Shown here: positions 52,463 through 63,915 of the stretch, piece by piece
Numbering within the stretch: the first letter of the stretch is position 1
Layout of the letters: every line of letters starts with the position of its first letter
Origin: Anopheles merus
Lineage: Eukaryota; Arthropoda; Insecta; Diptera; Culicidae
Assembly (NCBI RefSeq): GCF_017562075.2
Contig: NC_054085.1
Location: forward strand, 20,384,222-20,448,221
DNA: 64,000 nt
Reading direction: 5' to 3'
The notes under the pieces: generated by a model
Told to the model about the DNA's origin: nothing
Databases searched by the model: none
What the model saw: only the letters and a program-made list of their open reading frames with translations
Made by a program: the position numbers and the translations under genes

Positions 52463-52699
52463 CAGGGTTTTCCCGGTGTTCTCATAGTTGTCGGACACTT
52501 TCGTACTCTTTCTAATTGAAATGAACTTGGATTGTGGAATTTGGAGTCTATGGTACGCTTTTTTACAGGATTCTTGAAAATTCCTACTGGATTTGTCTAA
52601 CAAGGTGCTATAGAGTCCAATTCTCATTACGTGAAGTCCATTTCACGTATGAAAGAGATAATCAAGTCTCACAGCTATAGGAACTCCTAGAAAACCCTA
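52463..52699. mobile_element. MITE copy 2 of the CAGGGTTTTCC-terminus family, TA-flanked
   Basis: Left end TA|CAGGGTTTTCCCGG and right end CTAGAAAACCCTA|TA. Shares internal blocks with the 23.75-kb copy, for example ATAGAGTCCAATTC and GTCCATTTCACG-like words. It is 237 bp with clear TIRs and no open frame. The TA flanks suggest a Tc1/mariner-class origin, which is inference. Confidence 0.78.
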
Positions 52700-52949
52700 T
52701 AAAAAGTGTCATTTAGTTTTGTAGAAAAAATGGAATAAAAACATTATAATACTTAAAACAACACTACACATAAAGCATGTTTTTAATTTGAAACAAAACT
52801 ATTTTTCCCACGTGTTTCGTGATCACACGATCCTACGGCACAATCGCAAAGACAATCCAGCAACATGTCCGTCAATGCTTCAAATCGCATGTGAATCCCC
52901 ACTTATTAGCAGCACTTATTATTCTTATTAGTCATTCTATGTACGGATT

Positions 52950-53050
52950 ACTTGGGTAAATATAGCCAAGCCCCTGCCCGAGTGGCTTAGGCAAGTTGTA
53001 CCGAGAATAATGTTTGCATCCAATAAGAAGAAGAAAAAAAAGATAAAAAA
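52950..53050 (+). mobile_element. Possible 3' end of a non-LTR retroelement or SINE
   Basis: A moderately GC-rich stretch with a tRNA A-box-like GAGTGGCTTAGGCAAG is followed by AATAAGAAGAAG and an A-rich tail in otherwise AT-rich DNA. No target duplication was identified and no coding remnant is seen. Weak call. Confidence 0.25.
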
Positions 53051-54376
53051 ATAAGTAGTAAAATCAAAATGTAAAATTGCTTTCTCTAGACACATTTAAC
53101 TATCATTAGCCTGTCTATTAAAGCCAATTTTGTGCAATCATTTGCATGTATTAAAGAAAATAATTATAATTGTGTAAGATTAAAGTTTGATAAGCTGAGA
53201 TTATACAACACGTGTTGCGAGGCTTTATATGAAGTAAAATATTCCCATCTTTTATAATACTATTCCGTAGCATCTTTGCCAAATGCAACGGCCCAATGCA
53301 AATCAAAAAATAAAAAAAACTCCCATCATCAGCCCCGTATTTTGGAGGGGTGTGGGGGGTCGTGTTTTGTGTCATAGCTTGCTAAAAATGCCGAAAATGC
53401 GAAAAACGTAATCACCAAAACCAACAGACGCAGCAAGCACCGGCGAACCGTAGGACCTTGGACACTGAATGGAAATATATGAAAAAGCGATTGCTTGGAT
53501 TAGGCGCAGGAATGTTTTCGACAAGGTGTCTCAAATTTGGCAGTCTCAGCTTTCGGGTGTCGTAATCGGTGGTGCCTGCTGTAGGGCGCCTGTCCTGTAT
53601 CGCGCAAATATCAAATCTTTCATAACACACGCGCCCACAAAATGCACACAAAGTCATCGATGTGGTATATTCTCCCGTTGCGCAGGGCGACCCTTCGCGC
53701 TCTAATGCGAAAGCTTTGCCGCAAAACGCCCGCAAGAGGCCTCGTTTGGGGCTGTCTCGCTGCCCGGGGCACAACGGTATTCTGCACCCAAAAATAAAAA
53801 CCCGCTTTGACCTAATTTTGTGCGAGTGCGTTCCTACATTCCACGAAGCGAATAGTAACCTCCGGCCGGGGCCGGGCGCTTTCTCCTTTACCTGTTTGTA
53901 CATATCTTTTTTTGCTTGTGCATATAGAGCTTTCTTTTTGGTTAGTTTTTCGTGCACTGCAACGTGTAAGTTGTACATTTTTTTCTGTTTTGGTTACGAT
54001 CTGCCCTTGTCCATCAAAACCACATACACACACACACCCTACACAAATCACCAATTAAAACGCAATTATGTCCAACAAAAACTCACGCAAATAATACTTT
54101 CACGACATGCAAAAGCCCGCACTAAATACTATCACACTAACCTTTGACCTGCGAAGTTACACGATCTGGGTGTGCGCGCCCTATCTGCACCACCGGCACT
54201 GATTACACACTCGGTTTTTTTTCCCCCCCGGTTTGCGCTTTCTCAACGTCACAATGGATGCACCACAGCACACCCACGAGCGGCACGCTTTCGAGTTGGC
54301 AACTTTCAACCTGCTGTGAACGACCAACGACAACGGACACCAGCAGGTTCGCGGTGGGACAGAATAACAGTATTGT

Positions 54377-54680
54377 CTATTGGATGACCAAAAAAAAAAC
54401 AAAAACAAAAACAAAAGGGGCAAGAAGACACTTGTCTTGTTCGGGAGCGGTCCGTCTTCCGGCACACTCGACGGTCACGATCGTATTGAGCTGGCGTGTG
54501 GTGCGCACCCGGCTCGGAAGTTTTTCGATGCTCTCCCTGGCGCCGATCGCCGTGATCGAGGCGAGTTCGTGGCGCGCGATGACGCCGTGTACAGATATTG
54601 GCCGGCGATACACTTGGAGTAGGGGTAACAACCTTTCGTAACAGGAGCGATTTGTCCGCTTGGTTCGTTTACGTTTCTAG
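54377..54680 (-). other. GC-rich coding-like island, unrecognised
   Basis: On the minus strand an open frame runs from a TAG near 54679 to about 54377. Its third codon positions are mostly G or C between 54430 and 54600, as in the real genes nearby, and the peptide is Arg/Thr/Ile-rich (contains ASITAIGARESIEKLPSRV). There is no in-frame ATG at its start and no family match. It may be a single internal exon, an untranslated exon or chance. The plus strand also has an open frame here. Confidence 0.2.
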
Positions 54681-56954
54681 GGTTGATCAATTTCTGTGTG
54701 ATGGCTTTACAATGTTACGAAAGGTACTGGTTTACTCATAGGTCACTTACTTATCTTATAAAGTTTAACTTATGCAGAAAAAAATATATTACAGAGTGAT
54801 CTACATTTTCAATATTACACATTTGGATATTGTTTTATATATGAAATGGGTTGGTATGGCAATTCGACTGATTACCGTTACTGATTTATTCTCTGATTTT
54901 TCAAATCAGTTTAATTTTTGCATCGATGAACTCGTTATTTCAATGACTATTTCATGAATAATTAAATCGAAATAGTGTTTTTTTTTCAATGAAAATATAT
55001 GCTAAATTGACAATACGGCTAGTAAAAAGCCGTCATACTAAAAATTAAATAACGATAAGCTAAATTGAGGATGTATGCAAATAGATGGGTAATAATGAGC
55101 CTTTGCAATACTTCAATTTGTTTTACATTTACTTGGTTGTGACTGTTACGATTGAGAGAACGAAAATGATTGAGGAAGAAAGATGAGATAACTCTATTTA
55201 AGATACCATTTTTTTTTTGATTGAATGGATTTATTTTAGTCAAATACTTGGCGTTTTGTTTTGGGGAAAGCTAAACGATAAAGTAAATAAAAAATGATTA
55301 GTAGTACAATAACTTTGATCAAACAGTGTTCGATAGAGGATCGTAGTCGTTGCCTAGTTTTGTCTCCATGGCATCAAATTTTGACTATTAGTCAATTATT
55401 TTTGTTTACTAAATTTAACCTGTTGTCTAAAACTGTGTGTTCCAAGAAAAAATTCAATTATTGTTAAGTATTTATCTATTTATTACTAAAATTGTTACGC
55501 CAATTTTGGAAGTTTTAATGCAATGTTTGCATGTATTTTCAGGCGTTTAATAGTGTCTTGATATTTACTTTGTTGTAAATTAATATAATTTTTTATAATG
55601 TAAAATGTTCAAAAAATTGCGATATTGCATAAAAAACATCTTAAAATATCATTTAAAACTAAATCCGCAACAATTAGTATGCGTATCAAAAGGCACAAAA
55701 CACATGGACATGGAAATTACATAATGATAATAGAAATTGATTACTTGATAATTGAGCATTTATTAAACCTTACTGAACTCATGCAAGTGTGTGAGTACAT
55801 GATCGTAGATGTAGCAGTGTATGATCGGCAAGAAGGTTACCGAACGGCCTGCAACGGCATTCGTTCTGTTCGGAAAACGAACGAAGCCTTGGGAGTACCC
55901 AAGACAAGGCCAAAGTAGACCCATGCACAATCATTGCTCACCACCACCAGTGGTCGGCAGTGGAGATCAACCAAATGCCGAGTGGAATGAGTTGCAATGT
56001 ACATAAAATACGCTATTGAAAGAATAAAAGGATAGAATGATAGGCCAAAGAAACATTTATCACTAAATTTTATACATTTCACAAGCACGTAAAACAGCTT
56101 CGATCGTTCCCGTTTTTTTTTTTGATAGAACGATTTAATTGTAAAAATATCGTTGACCTGCCGCTGCTTCAGCAGCACTGTAAGTATCCGAGACCTAGGA
56201 AGAGTATCATTTGCAAATCAATTTCAAGTGCACAGCCTTCACCGTCAAACGGGGGGCAATTGTTGAACATGCCCCCAACACATTGTACCATCGCCTATGG
56301 CAAGGTTTGTTTTGCCGGGCGATCAACCGTACCAGTTACAGTTACATTTTGGGTCATGTACAAGAATGAAGCGGTTGCAACGGTTTGCAATTGGGTTTTG
56401 AATGGGGTTTGAATGCAAAACGGGTTAAAATTAAGCAAAATGATACATTTTACTTTGAATGTGTCTTCTTCGTGTAGCGAAAGACTCGCACCGAATCGAT
56501 CATTGCATTGCGTGAAAGTCGTCAACTGTTGCTTACTCAACAATATAAAGCAAGCATATAAAGCTCACCGGTCCGTTGAGGAGTAAAATGTTGTTTTCTC
56601 CGACCGTTGAATCACTCGCGTAGTGCAACAAAACCGTCCCATAAAACATTGCTTCTTTACTTTCGCTCTCCATTGGCGTTCCTGGTTCGGGTTTTTTCTT
56701 CCGCTGTCCAATTTGATCATTCGTCGATCGTGTAAAGGTGTCTTAAAACGGGGGACAGATTACCACTCTTGTCATAAAAATAATTTCTTTTTCTTTAAGT
56801 GTACTGCTATCTTCATTGTTTGAGTCTAAATAACAACAAGCTGTGTCAATAAAACCAATAATCTCTCATAAGGAGCGTAAAATTCGGTTTTTCCTTTGCT
56901 GACCTGCCTCGCAGGCAGTTATAACGCACGCAGCCAGATTTGTAATCTTTCGTT
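54681..56954. other. No recognisable gene
   Basis: AT-rich DNA; only short frames of random composition. No repeats beyond short homopolymers. Confidence 0.55.
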
Positions 56955-57790
56955 GAAATTCATTCATATGAATCTTCAGTGATCGAATCTCGATTGAAAT
57001 CGATTCTTCAAAGATTCACGAGTCTCGAAAGATGCAGGGTTCATGAAAGATCTCCAAGGATTCATGAAAGATATCCAATAATTCATGAAAGATATCCAAG
57101 ATTTCATGAATCATCAAAGAATCATGAATCTATAAGATTTATACAGGATTTCCCACGATTTATTGGTCGGTTCTCATAATTGTTCGGGCTCGTCTCACGA
57201 TTTATTCATCGTGTCCCATAGATTTTCGATTCGTTCCCAACATTTATCAGTATTGTCCGATTGGATATCAATACAATTGAACCAAAATGCCCAAAAAATC
57301 GTGGGAACACCAACAAAAATTTGGGAATTACCCAAAAAATGGGAAATCCTGTAGATCCATTACATTACATATATCTCCAGGGATTCACGAAACTAACAAA
57401 ATATTTAATTTCAGTGATCCCGCTTAAACAAAATGCCTGTTGTGGGTTCAAGCCTCGCATGGACCGTTTTTCGCTAGCAAAACAAACTATCCGGTTGCGT
57501 GGTACTTGCCAAGAAGCCTTAAAAGTCTGTATAGGCTGGCATGATCACGAAGGTTGTTACGCCAAGAAGAAGGCTAATGAAAAGCTTAAGCTCTATGAAT
57601 CCTTGGAGATATATGAATCCTTTGAGATTCGTGACTCTTTCGAGATTTATAAATCCTTTGAGATTCGTGAATCTTTAGAGATTTATGGATGTTTGAGTTT
57701 GATGATTCTTTAAGATTCATGAGTCTTTGAAATCCTAATTCAGAATCATTGAAACATTTCAAAGGTTCATTCAGATGCATGAATCTGAAT
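56955..57790. repeat. Inverted block of short GATTCATGAAAGAT-type repeats flanking a SINE-like core
   Basis: 57000-57132 has repeated GATTCATGAAAGATATCCAA-like words. 57590-57780 has the reverse-complement type (TTTGAGATTCGTGAATC, CTTTGAGATTTATAAATC). The two blocks therefore form an imperfect inverted repeat with internally repetitive arms. Frames through them give a repetitive IHES/RIHE peptide, which is a by-product of the repeat and not a protein. Confidence 0.65.
57415..57575 (+). mobile_element. SINE-like fragment with Pol III B-box-like word and AAG tail
   Basis: GGGTTCAAGCC at about 57449 fits the RNA polymerase III internal B box. About 100 bp further on is GGCTGGCATGATCACGAAGG, then TTGTTACGCCAAGAAGAAGG, which resembles the 3' part and (AAG)n tail of tRNA-derived mosquito SINEs such as the SINE200 type, as I recall them. 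No A box is evident, so it is likely truncated or decayed. The family assignment rests on memory. Confidence 0.4.
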
Positions 57791-58051
57791 CAGATTTACC
57801 CAACACTAGAAGGAACACGAGCGTTTAATCCACAATAGTTAAAATGTAAATAATTTAGAGCACACTATTTTAAGGACAATTTGGGGATTTTTCTTTTTGA
57901 TTTTTCTGAGGAAAACATATATTTTTCTTTGAATTTCAAAACTATAAAAAGTTAAGCAAACAATGATCCTTTATGACAGAAGAAACTATCTTTTTAATGA
58001 AATTAACATCCACGCCAGACAATAATGTCTCAGCGTCGACAATTTTTCCAT

Positions 58052-58057
58052 TTTATT
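58052..58057 (-). terminator. Poly(A) signal of Slh
   Basis: AATAAA on the minus strand about 360 nt downstream of the Slh stop. It is the nearest canonical hexamer in a T-rich (plus strand) context. Hexamers are frequent in AT-rich DNA, so the assignment is tentative. Confidence 0.4.
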
Positions 58058-58419
58058 TTATATATTTATCAATACTAGGCAAAAGTTATCCGAATAAAAC
58101 ATACTCGGGTTGGTACTGTCCCTCTGCCCGCTGGCTAACGTAAATGCGATGCTACCCAATTAAACGCTTCGAAAGCTAACGAAACACAATTAGCAACGGA
58201 TTGTAATCATCTGCAGAAACATAGAGCCCTAACTAGGAAAACATACTCCCCCTCCCACTTAACCCCGTTAATAATCCTAGCCCATTTCGTTAACAACCTC
58301 GCGATCATCGTTCCCCACCCCGTCTAGCTAAGCTCACACCGATCATTTCCCACCGCCAGCCGCCGCACAACGCCAAAGCAACGTGCAGTGCCTTCCCGGC
58401 GCACCGGATCCGATTTGCT

Positions 58420-60655
58420 CTATACGCCACCGATTTCCTGCCCCAGCAGTGACAGCTGTTTTAAAAACTGTTTCGCATTCGTTAGCGTCGAGGCACCGAA
58501 ATGATGCGCCGGATGCTGTTGGTGCTCTGCTTCGATTTGATAAAGTCCACCAAATTCTGGTACTCGATGTAGTTGCCACCACCGACCACGAACACGATGC
58601 GTCCTGGAAGGGGGCCCGTTTTCGGCACCACATCACTGCCCTTGAGCAGCTTCGGGTCGAGGTAGAGATAGTCGTCCACCTCCGACCCGCCACCGGACCG
58701 GCATTCCATCAGCTGTTCGGTGATTTTGGTTACAGGAAGATTCTGAAAAAAATTGAATAATATTCGTTTTAAAATGCTTTGAAATATGTTTCTAGTGTCT
58801 ACGCACATGTCTTTTCACCACCAAGTTCTTTACGCCTTCCATCACGAACGACGACCCCTGCGATACAAGCTTCGAGAACATGGACACCGTTTTCGTGCCA
58901 CTGCCTTCGTACTGGTTCGAGTTGGTAAGCGTGCTCTTCATGATGCTCCTGAAAGAACAACTCCACTGTTAGTACCGTCACGAATGATTTTCTCCCCAAA
59001 AGCACTTACTTCCACCGCTGGATGTACGGCAGCGGGGACAGATCACATCCGCACTCCCGCAGCGTTTCCTCGATCCGCTTAAACTCCCCGTCCGACACGT
59101 TGCTGCAGATGTAGTAGATGATAAACAGTCGCATCTTGTCCTCGGGCAGCCCAAACTCGGGATCCTTCAGCACCTCACTGAGCGCCCGTCCAGTGCCTGC
59201 TTGGACATGATTTTTTCCTCCAGCTCGAAGAACGAATCCAACCGCCGGGACTTGATGTAGTTCAGGATGGAGGTCGCTATCTTGGTGTGCATGTCGATCA
59301 GCCGCTTCTTCTCCAGCAGCTGCGGCAGCGAGTTGACGGCGCTCGTCAGCTTGGCCGTGTTGTCGTTCACCATCGAGAAGGCGGCGTCCGACTCGCCATC
59401 GATGCCCATGGTCGTTTTAAGCTTCTTGATTTCCTCCTCCGACGACCGGTACTGCTCCAGCTCCTCCTGTATCGCTTCGGCAACGGTCGGGAAGGGGCTG
59501 CCCTTGTGCGTACACCAGAACCGGTCGCGCGAATCCAGATCGCACGCCTTCGTCTTTGGCTTGGCCCCGTCGCCCCGTACTGCTGCTGCTGGTCGGCCGA
59601 CGGATCTTCCTCCACCACGACCCGGTTCAGGGCGAGCTCGAGCACGTCGTGCGCCAGCGCCTGGTACGTCCAGGTGTGGTGCAACGGTGTCGCCATATCG
59701 ATCGTACGATCCAGCAGCACCAACAGCGGGCGCTGAAAGCTGAACGCGCCCGTCTGCGTCGCGTCCATGTGGAACAGATTGTTGCGCGCGTCCCACAGAT
59801 TTTCGCGCAGCTTCTTTCCAGCTTGCGGGCGACCATTTCGGCGGCACTGTTCTTCGGGCAGCGTATGATGGGCACCGTGCCGAGCGTTACGAACACCGCG
59901 AACAGGCTGTCCACAATGCTGTCCATAATGTTTTTCCATCTCGACGTCTTCCGTGTTGGCCACGATTAATAGCTGCAATGCGATTGAAATTGTTTGTTAG
60001 CAAAAGGCAATAGCCAACAACAGACACACTCCTCACCGTAATACGAAAGAGCATCGCTGTTCTGGTGCTTCAGCACAAACATATCGTCCTCCAGGGTGAT
60101 GAAGTTCAGGTACTGGTCGTACACCTTGTGAATGTTCGCTACGCATCCCGCCTGCAGTGCGGCCGCGGCCAGATCCTCCAGCCTCTGCCGGGAGATGGGC
60201 GCGATAAAGTTCAGATGGTACACGTCGTACAGCCCGTTCTGGAAGTCTTGCGCGATGCGGCCCAGTGTTTTCTTCCGTCGCCGCACAGAAGTATATTGCC
60301 GGTACGTCCGGTATGGAATCACGGTCGGAATGTAGCTGGCTGAAAAGGGAAAACACGTCGTTCATGGAGTGCCGGCTGCGTGCCGCTACGGAGCGTTGTC
60401 GCAAATTTTACATGTGCAGCGTAATGCCCATCTCCCGGAGCTCGCGGATCGATATGAGCGGTGAAATAATGTCCTGCCCGACACGGTCGTATATCAGCAG
60501 CTTCCAGACGGGTTCGGCCGAGATCGCTTTCGTGATGGGTTGATTGAGATTTAGCATCTGCTTGATAGCATCTAGGAAGGAAAATTGCATCAGTACGGAT
60601 TGGGCAAACCCGCGACACAATACTTACTAATTTGACGATCTTTTAGCGTCGCCAT
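58420..60655 (-). CDS. Slh: Slh (Sly1/SCFD1 homologue), Sec1/Munc18-family vesicle fusion regulator, six exons
   Basis: Sly1 proteins are cytosolic SM (Sec1/Munc18) proteins that bind the syntaxin-5/Sed5 SNARE and support ER-Golgi membrane fusion. The translated exons align with human SCFD1 throughout. Landmarks are [20 protein letters not shown] (exon 2), [15 protein letters not shown] and [16 protein letters not shown] (exon 3), [40 protein letters not shown] and [17 protein letters not shown] (exon 4), [12 protein letters not shown] (exon 5) and [20 protein letters not shown] (exon 6). Exons deduced from GT-AG sites are 60655-60628, 60571-60412, 60339-60037, 59972-59010, 58948-58807 and 58742-58420 (stop TAG at 58422-58420). 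The ATG at 60655 opens MATLKDRQI. Seven one-base indels at short homopolymers or a GGCC step break the frame. After allowing for them the coding length is 1920 nt, 639 residues, matching the family's usual 640 or so, and every splice phase agrees. I read them as sequence errors, not decay. Identity is very confident; exon ends are good. Confidence 0.93.
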
Positions 60656-60852
60656 CGTTGGTAGAGTTGGAAAAATGAGCTGGAATTGTAGTAGGAAAGG
60701 CGAATAAATAAAGTTTTATTGAGTAGCGAACTGTTCCGTGCCGATACGGATTCGAGTGACGTTGACGATATTTTTTTTTTTTGTTATTCGTCATCGGCTG
60801 ACAACTGTCATGGTGCAGCAACGTAAACAAACTGCTGCATGGGCAGAGTGAC

Positions 60853-60952
60853 NNNNNNNNNNNNNNNNNNNNNNNNNNNNNNNNNNNNNNNNNNNNNNNN
60901 NNNNNNNNNNNNNNNNNNNNNNNNNNNNNNNNNNNNNNNNNNNNNNNNNNNN
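60853..60952. other. Assembly gap (100 N)
   Basis: Exactly 100 unspecified bases, the usual placeholder for a gap of unknown size. It sits about 200 bp upstream of the Slh start codon, so the Slh promoter or 5' UTR may be incomplete here. Any open frame drawn across it is meaningless. Confidence 0.98.
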
Positions 60953-62581
60953 TTTCCATCGATTTCCTGCCACGACCTGCCGACCTGCCGACCTGCCCGG
61001 GGCGATGATACACCACCACCTTCCACAGCGAGACAATTGTGTGAGTGTGTGGTAGTGTGGGGTGGTAGTTTAGGCGAACTAGGGAAACTGGTAAGGTTAA
61101 ATTGGTTAAAAGCAAACGCCTAGCCACAGCGCCAGACGCCGCAATGGGCGGAAACGAAAGCTAATCACTAGTGGCACGCACAACCACACCACCATTCCCA
61201 CCCATGTTTCCAATCCCTTTCCATGAACTCCGAGCGATACCATCGCGATTGAGCCAGAAAGGCCCAACACACACACACACACACATTGTACTTGAGATTT
61301 GCGTTTTCACAGGTCACAACAACGTGTTTCGGAAATGTTGGAAACTTCATTCCGAAGCGAGAGCGTCGGCACTCGACAGAAGTTCGTTTTTGCTCCCAGC
61401 TGCGTAGAGCTGCTGCTTTTCCTGCTTGTGCTCTGTGTAGTGGAGCGGCTACAACGGCGAAAAGCTAATTCGAATTAGCAAAACTACGAGAGGCACACGT
61501 GTCGGTGGTAGGCTTGGAGTTGGCCATCGCTTTGCAACAAAATCACTTCCCTTCTCGAGCCCCGAAACCGACACGCACGATAGGGCTGATGTTATCCTGC
61601 AGGCGTATCATCATCGGCAACCAATGCCACGGAATCCGATTACGACAGGGGGCGGGGGGGGGGACGATCTCTACCTCTTTATTCCATTTTTGTTCGAATA
61701 CAAACATATCGGTGCTAGCAATGCTAGGCAAAACACTCCAATGTCACAATGTACCATGGCCAAATTCGTCGGTATGGGTTTGGAGCCGGTTGGCATCGCT
61801 TACATACTGCACAAACACGCAAAGTCTGCTCATTTCTGCTGATGCTACACTAAAAACAGTAGAACGTTACGAGTGGGGTCTGGAAGAAGAGCTCGGGCAT
61901 TATCATTTCGTCAGTGGTTGGCGCAATCGTAGGCAAATGGTTGAAAAGTTAACCCATCATAAGGCGCATCGTTGGCAGTGTCTTGGGCGGGTGTTTCTTG
62001 GGTTGGAAGTATCATCGTTTCGGCCGCGTTGTTGAAGAGTTTCAGGGGCGTCATTACCTGAGTTGCCCACCTTGTTGACACACGCTCGCATGTTGGTTGG
62101 TAATTAGAAGCAGTTCTTAGGTAGACAACGTAGCAAAACTAAAACACCAGTGGAAGACGTACACACCCCGCACTTTTCACGTCGGTTTCGCTAGTTTTGA
62201 AATCCGGGATGAGAAATGTCGCTTAAGGTGCCTGTTCACGGTAGAAGCTGGTTTTCGCCGTTTCAGTGAAATATTGTATCCATTTGCATCGATTCTGTTC
62301 TCATTCGTTGCAAGCTACAGGAAGAAATCTAACTCCGTCAAATCCTACTAAAATCCTATCGTAAATGGAATAATAGCTAAATTTCACATAGTTTACTCAG
62401 CAATATTGAAATAACGTCAACAGAAGGTTGCCTTTTGACACAGATGAGTTGTTGTTTTGTTTAGCCGAACGACAAGTTAATAGTACAATTCTATGGGATG
62501 ACATCTGCTCTTTTCAGCTGCCGGAGGTAGCTTAATTTCATGCTAAATTTTAATTTGTTTTCCATTTGATCATTTAGAATG
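60953..62581. other. No recognisable gene right of the gap
   Basis: Starts with CGACCTGC tandem words at about 60973-61000, then moderately GC-rich DNA with a (CA)n run. A 178-codon plus-strand frame at 61499-62035 has no domain or coding-like composition. This could be the upstream region of Slh or of a divergent gene beyond the window. Confidence 0.5.
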
Positions 62582-63915
62582 CAGGGTTTTCCAAACTACT
62601 GTCCAATGTGCACATCATTACAGGGGTTCCGAGTCAATTGCCAGTGTCTACAACATGTTTCATTGCTTGCAAGATGTTTTTCAACAGCTGTAAATATTGC
62701 ATTAGCATAGCAATAATGTTTCAGTTCTTTCACATGATTTTCAACACGTCTCAAGCTGCATTGAGTTCGACACTTATTTTTGGCGTGTTGAAAATCATGT
62801 GTAAGAATTGAATTTTTTTGCTGATGCCAATGCACATTCGAAAGTGACTTGAAAACCCTGTATTCACCGCCTCCGATATGTTTTCAACAGCTGTCGAATG
62901 GTGTATTTTCATTAAGATAAACTTTCAGTTCTTAACACACGATGTTCAACACACCACAAAGTCAAACACAACTGTCAAACTCAATCTTAAGCTTGAGACG
63001 TGTTGAAAATCATGTGGGCGAACTGAAACATTATTGAGATGCAAATACAACGCATATGACAGCTGTTGTAAAATATCTCGGAAGCGGTAAATATTGGGGT
63101 TTTAAAGTCACAATCGAATGTGCACATCATTATTCACCGCCTCCGAGATGTTTTCAACAGCTGTCGAATGGTGTATTTGCATTAAAATAAAATTTCAGTT
63201 CTTAACACACGATTTTCAACACACCACAACGTCAAACACAACTGTCAAACTCAATCTTAAGCTTGAGACGTGTTGAAATCATGTGGAAGAACTGAAACAT
63301 TATTGAGATGCAATAGAACACATATGACAGCTGTTGTAAAACATCTCGGAAGCGGTAAATATTGGGTTTTAAAGTCACAATCGAATGTGCACATCATTAT
63401 TCACCGCCTCCGAGATGTTTCAACAGCTGTCGAATGGTGTATTTGCATTAAAATAAAATTTCAGTTCTTAACACACGATTTTCAACACACCACAACGTCA
63501 AACACAACTGTCAAACTCAATCTTAAGCTTGAGACGTGTTGAAAATCATGTGGAAGAACTGAAACATTATTGAGATGCAAATAGAACACATATGACAGCT
63601 GTTGTAAAACATCTCGGAAGCGGTAATATTGGGGTTTTAAAGTCACAATCGAATGTGCACATCATTATTCACCGCCTCCAAGATGTTTTTCAACTGTTGT
63701 TTGAGAGATTTCATTGGTAGCAGAATAAAATGTTGATTCTTACACGTGATTTTCAACACACCACAGAGAACTGTCAAACTCAATCTTAAGCTTGAGACGT
63801 GTTGAAAATCATGTAGAAGAACTGAAACATTATTGCGATGCTGTCAATGTTGAAAAACATCTCGCAAATAAATAAAAAATGTTGTAGACATTGGAAATTG
63901 ACTCGGAAACCCCTG
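62582..63915. mobile_element. Composite TIR element with an internal tandem array of palindromic units
   Basis: One TIR pair is at 62621 (CAGGGGTTCCGAGTCAATTG) and, reversed, at 63915 (CAGGGGTTTCCGAGTCAATT), each with TA outside (62619-62620 and 63916-63917). The arms match for about 40 bp. A second TIR-like pair, CAGGGTTTTC, brackets 62582-62860, overlapping the first, so two related elements appear nested or fused. The interior is a tandem array described separately. No transposase frame is visible. This fits a non-autonomous TA-type element that has expanded internally. Confidence 0.75.
62861..63850. repeat. Tandem array of about 267-bp units, each a long inverted repeat
   Basis: Units begin at the same word, TATTCACCGCCTCC, at 62861, 63131, 63398 and 63666 (periods 270, 267, 268). 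The last is diverged and runs into the right TIR. Within a unit the first 95 bases or so (GAGATGTTTTCAACAGCTGT, then TTTCAGTTCTTAACACACGA) are mirrored by the last 95 (GTGTTGAAAATCATGTGG, then GACAGCTGTTGTAAAACATC). They flank a central near-palindrome CTCAATCTTAAGCTTGAG. The second and third units differ by only a few bases, implying recent duplication. Confidence 0.85.

Noticed and set aside
57586..57780. Repetitive IHES-type peptide frame
   Set aside because: By-product of the short tandem DNA repeats in the inverted block; third positions are not coding-like.
60627..61127. Open frames running through the 100-N gap
   Set aside because: Ns were translated as unknown residues; no real coding evidence. 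The Slh start codon lies within the left end of this span, in another context.
62861..63850. CRISPR-like array of repeats
   Set aside because: The genome is eukaryotic, the units are 267 bp and nearly identical throughout with no unique spacers, and they lie inside transposon ends.
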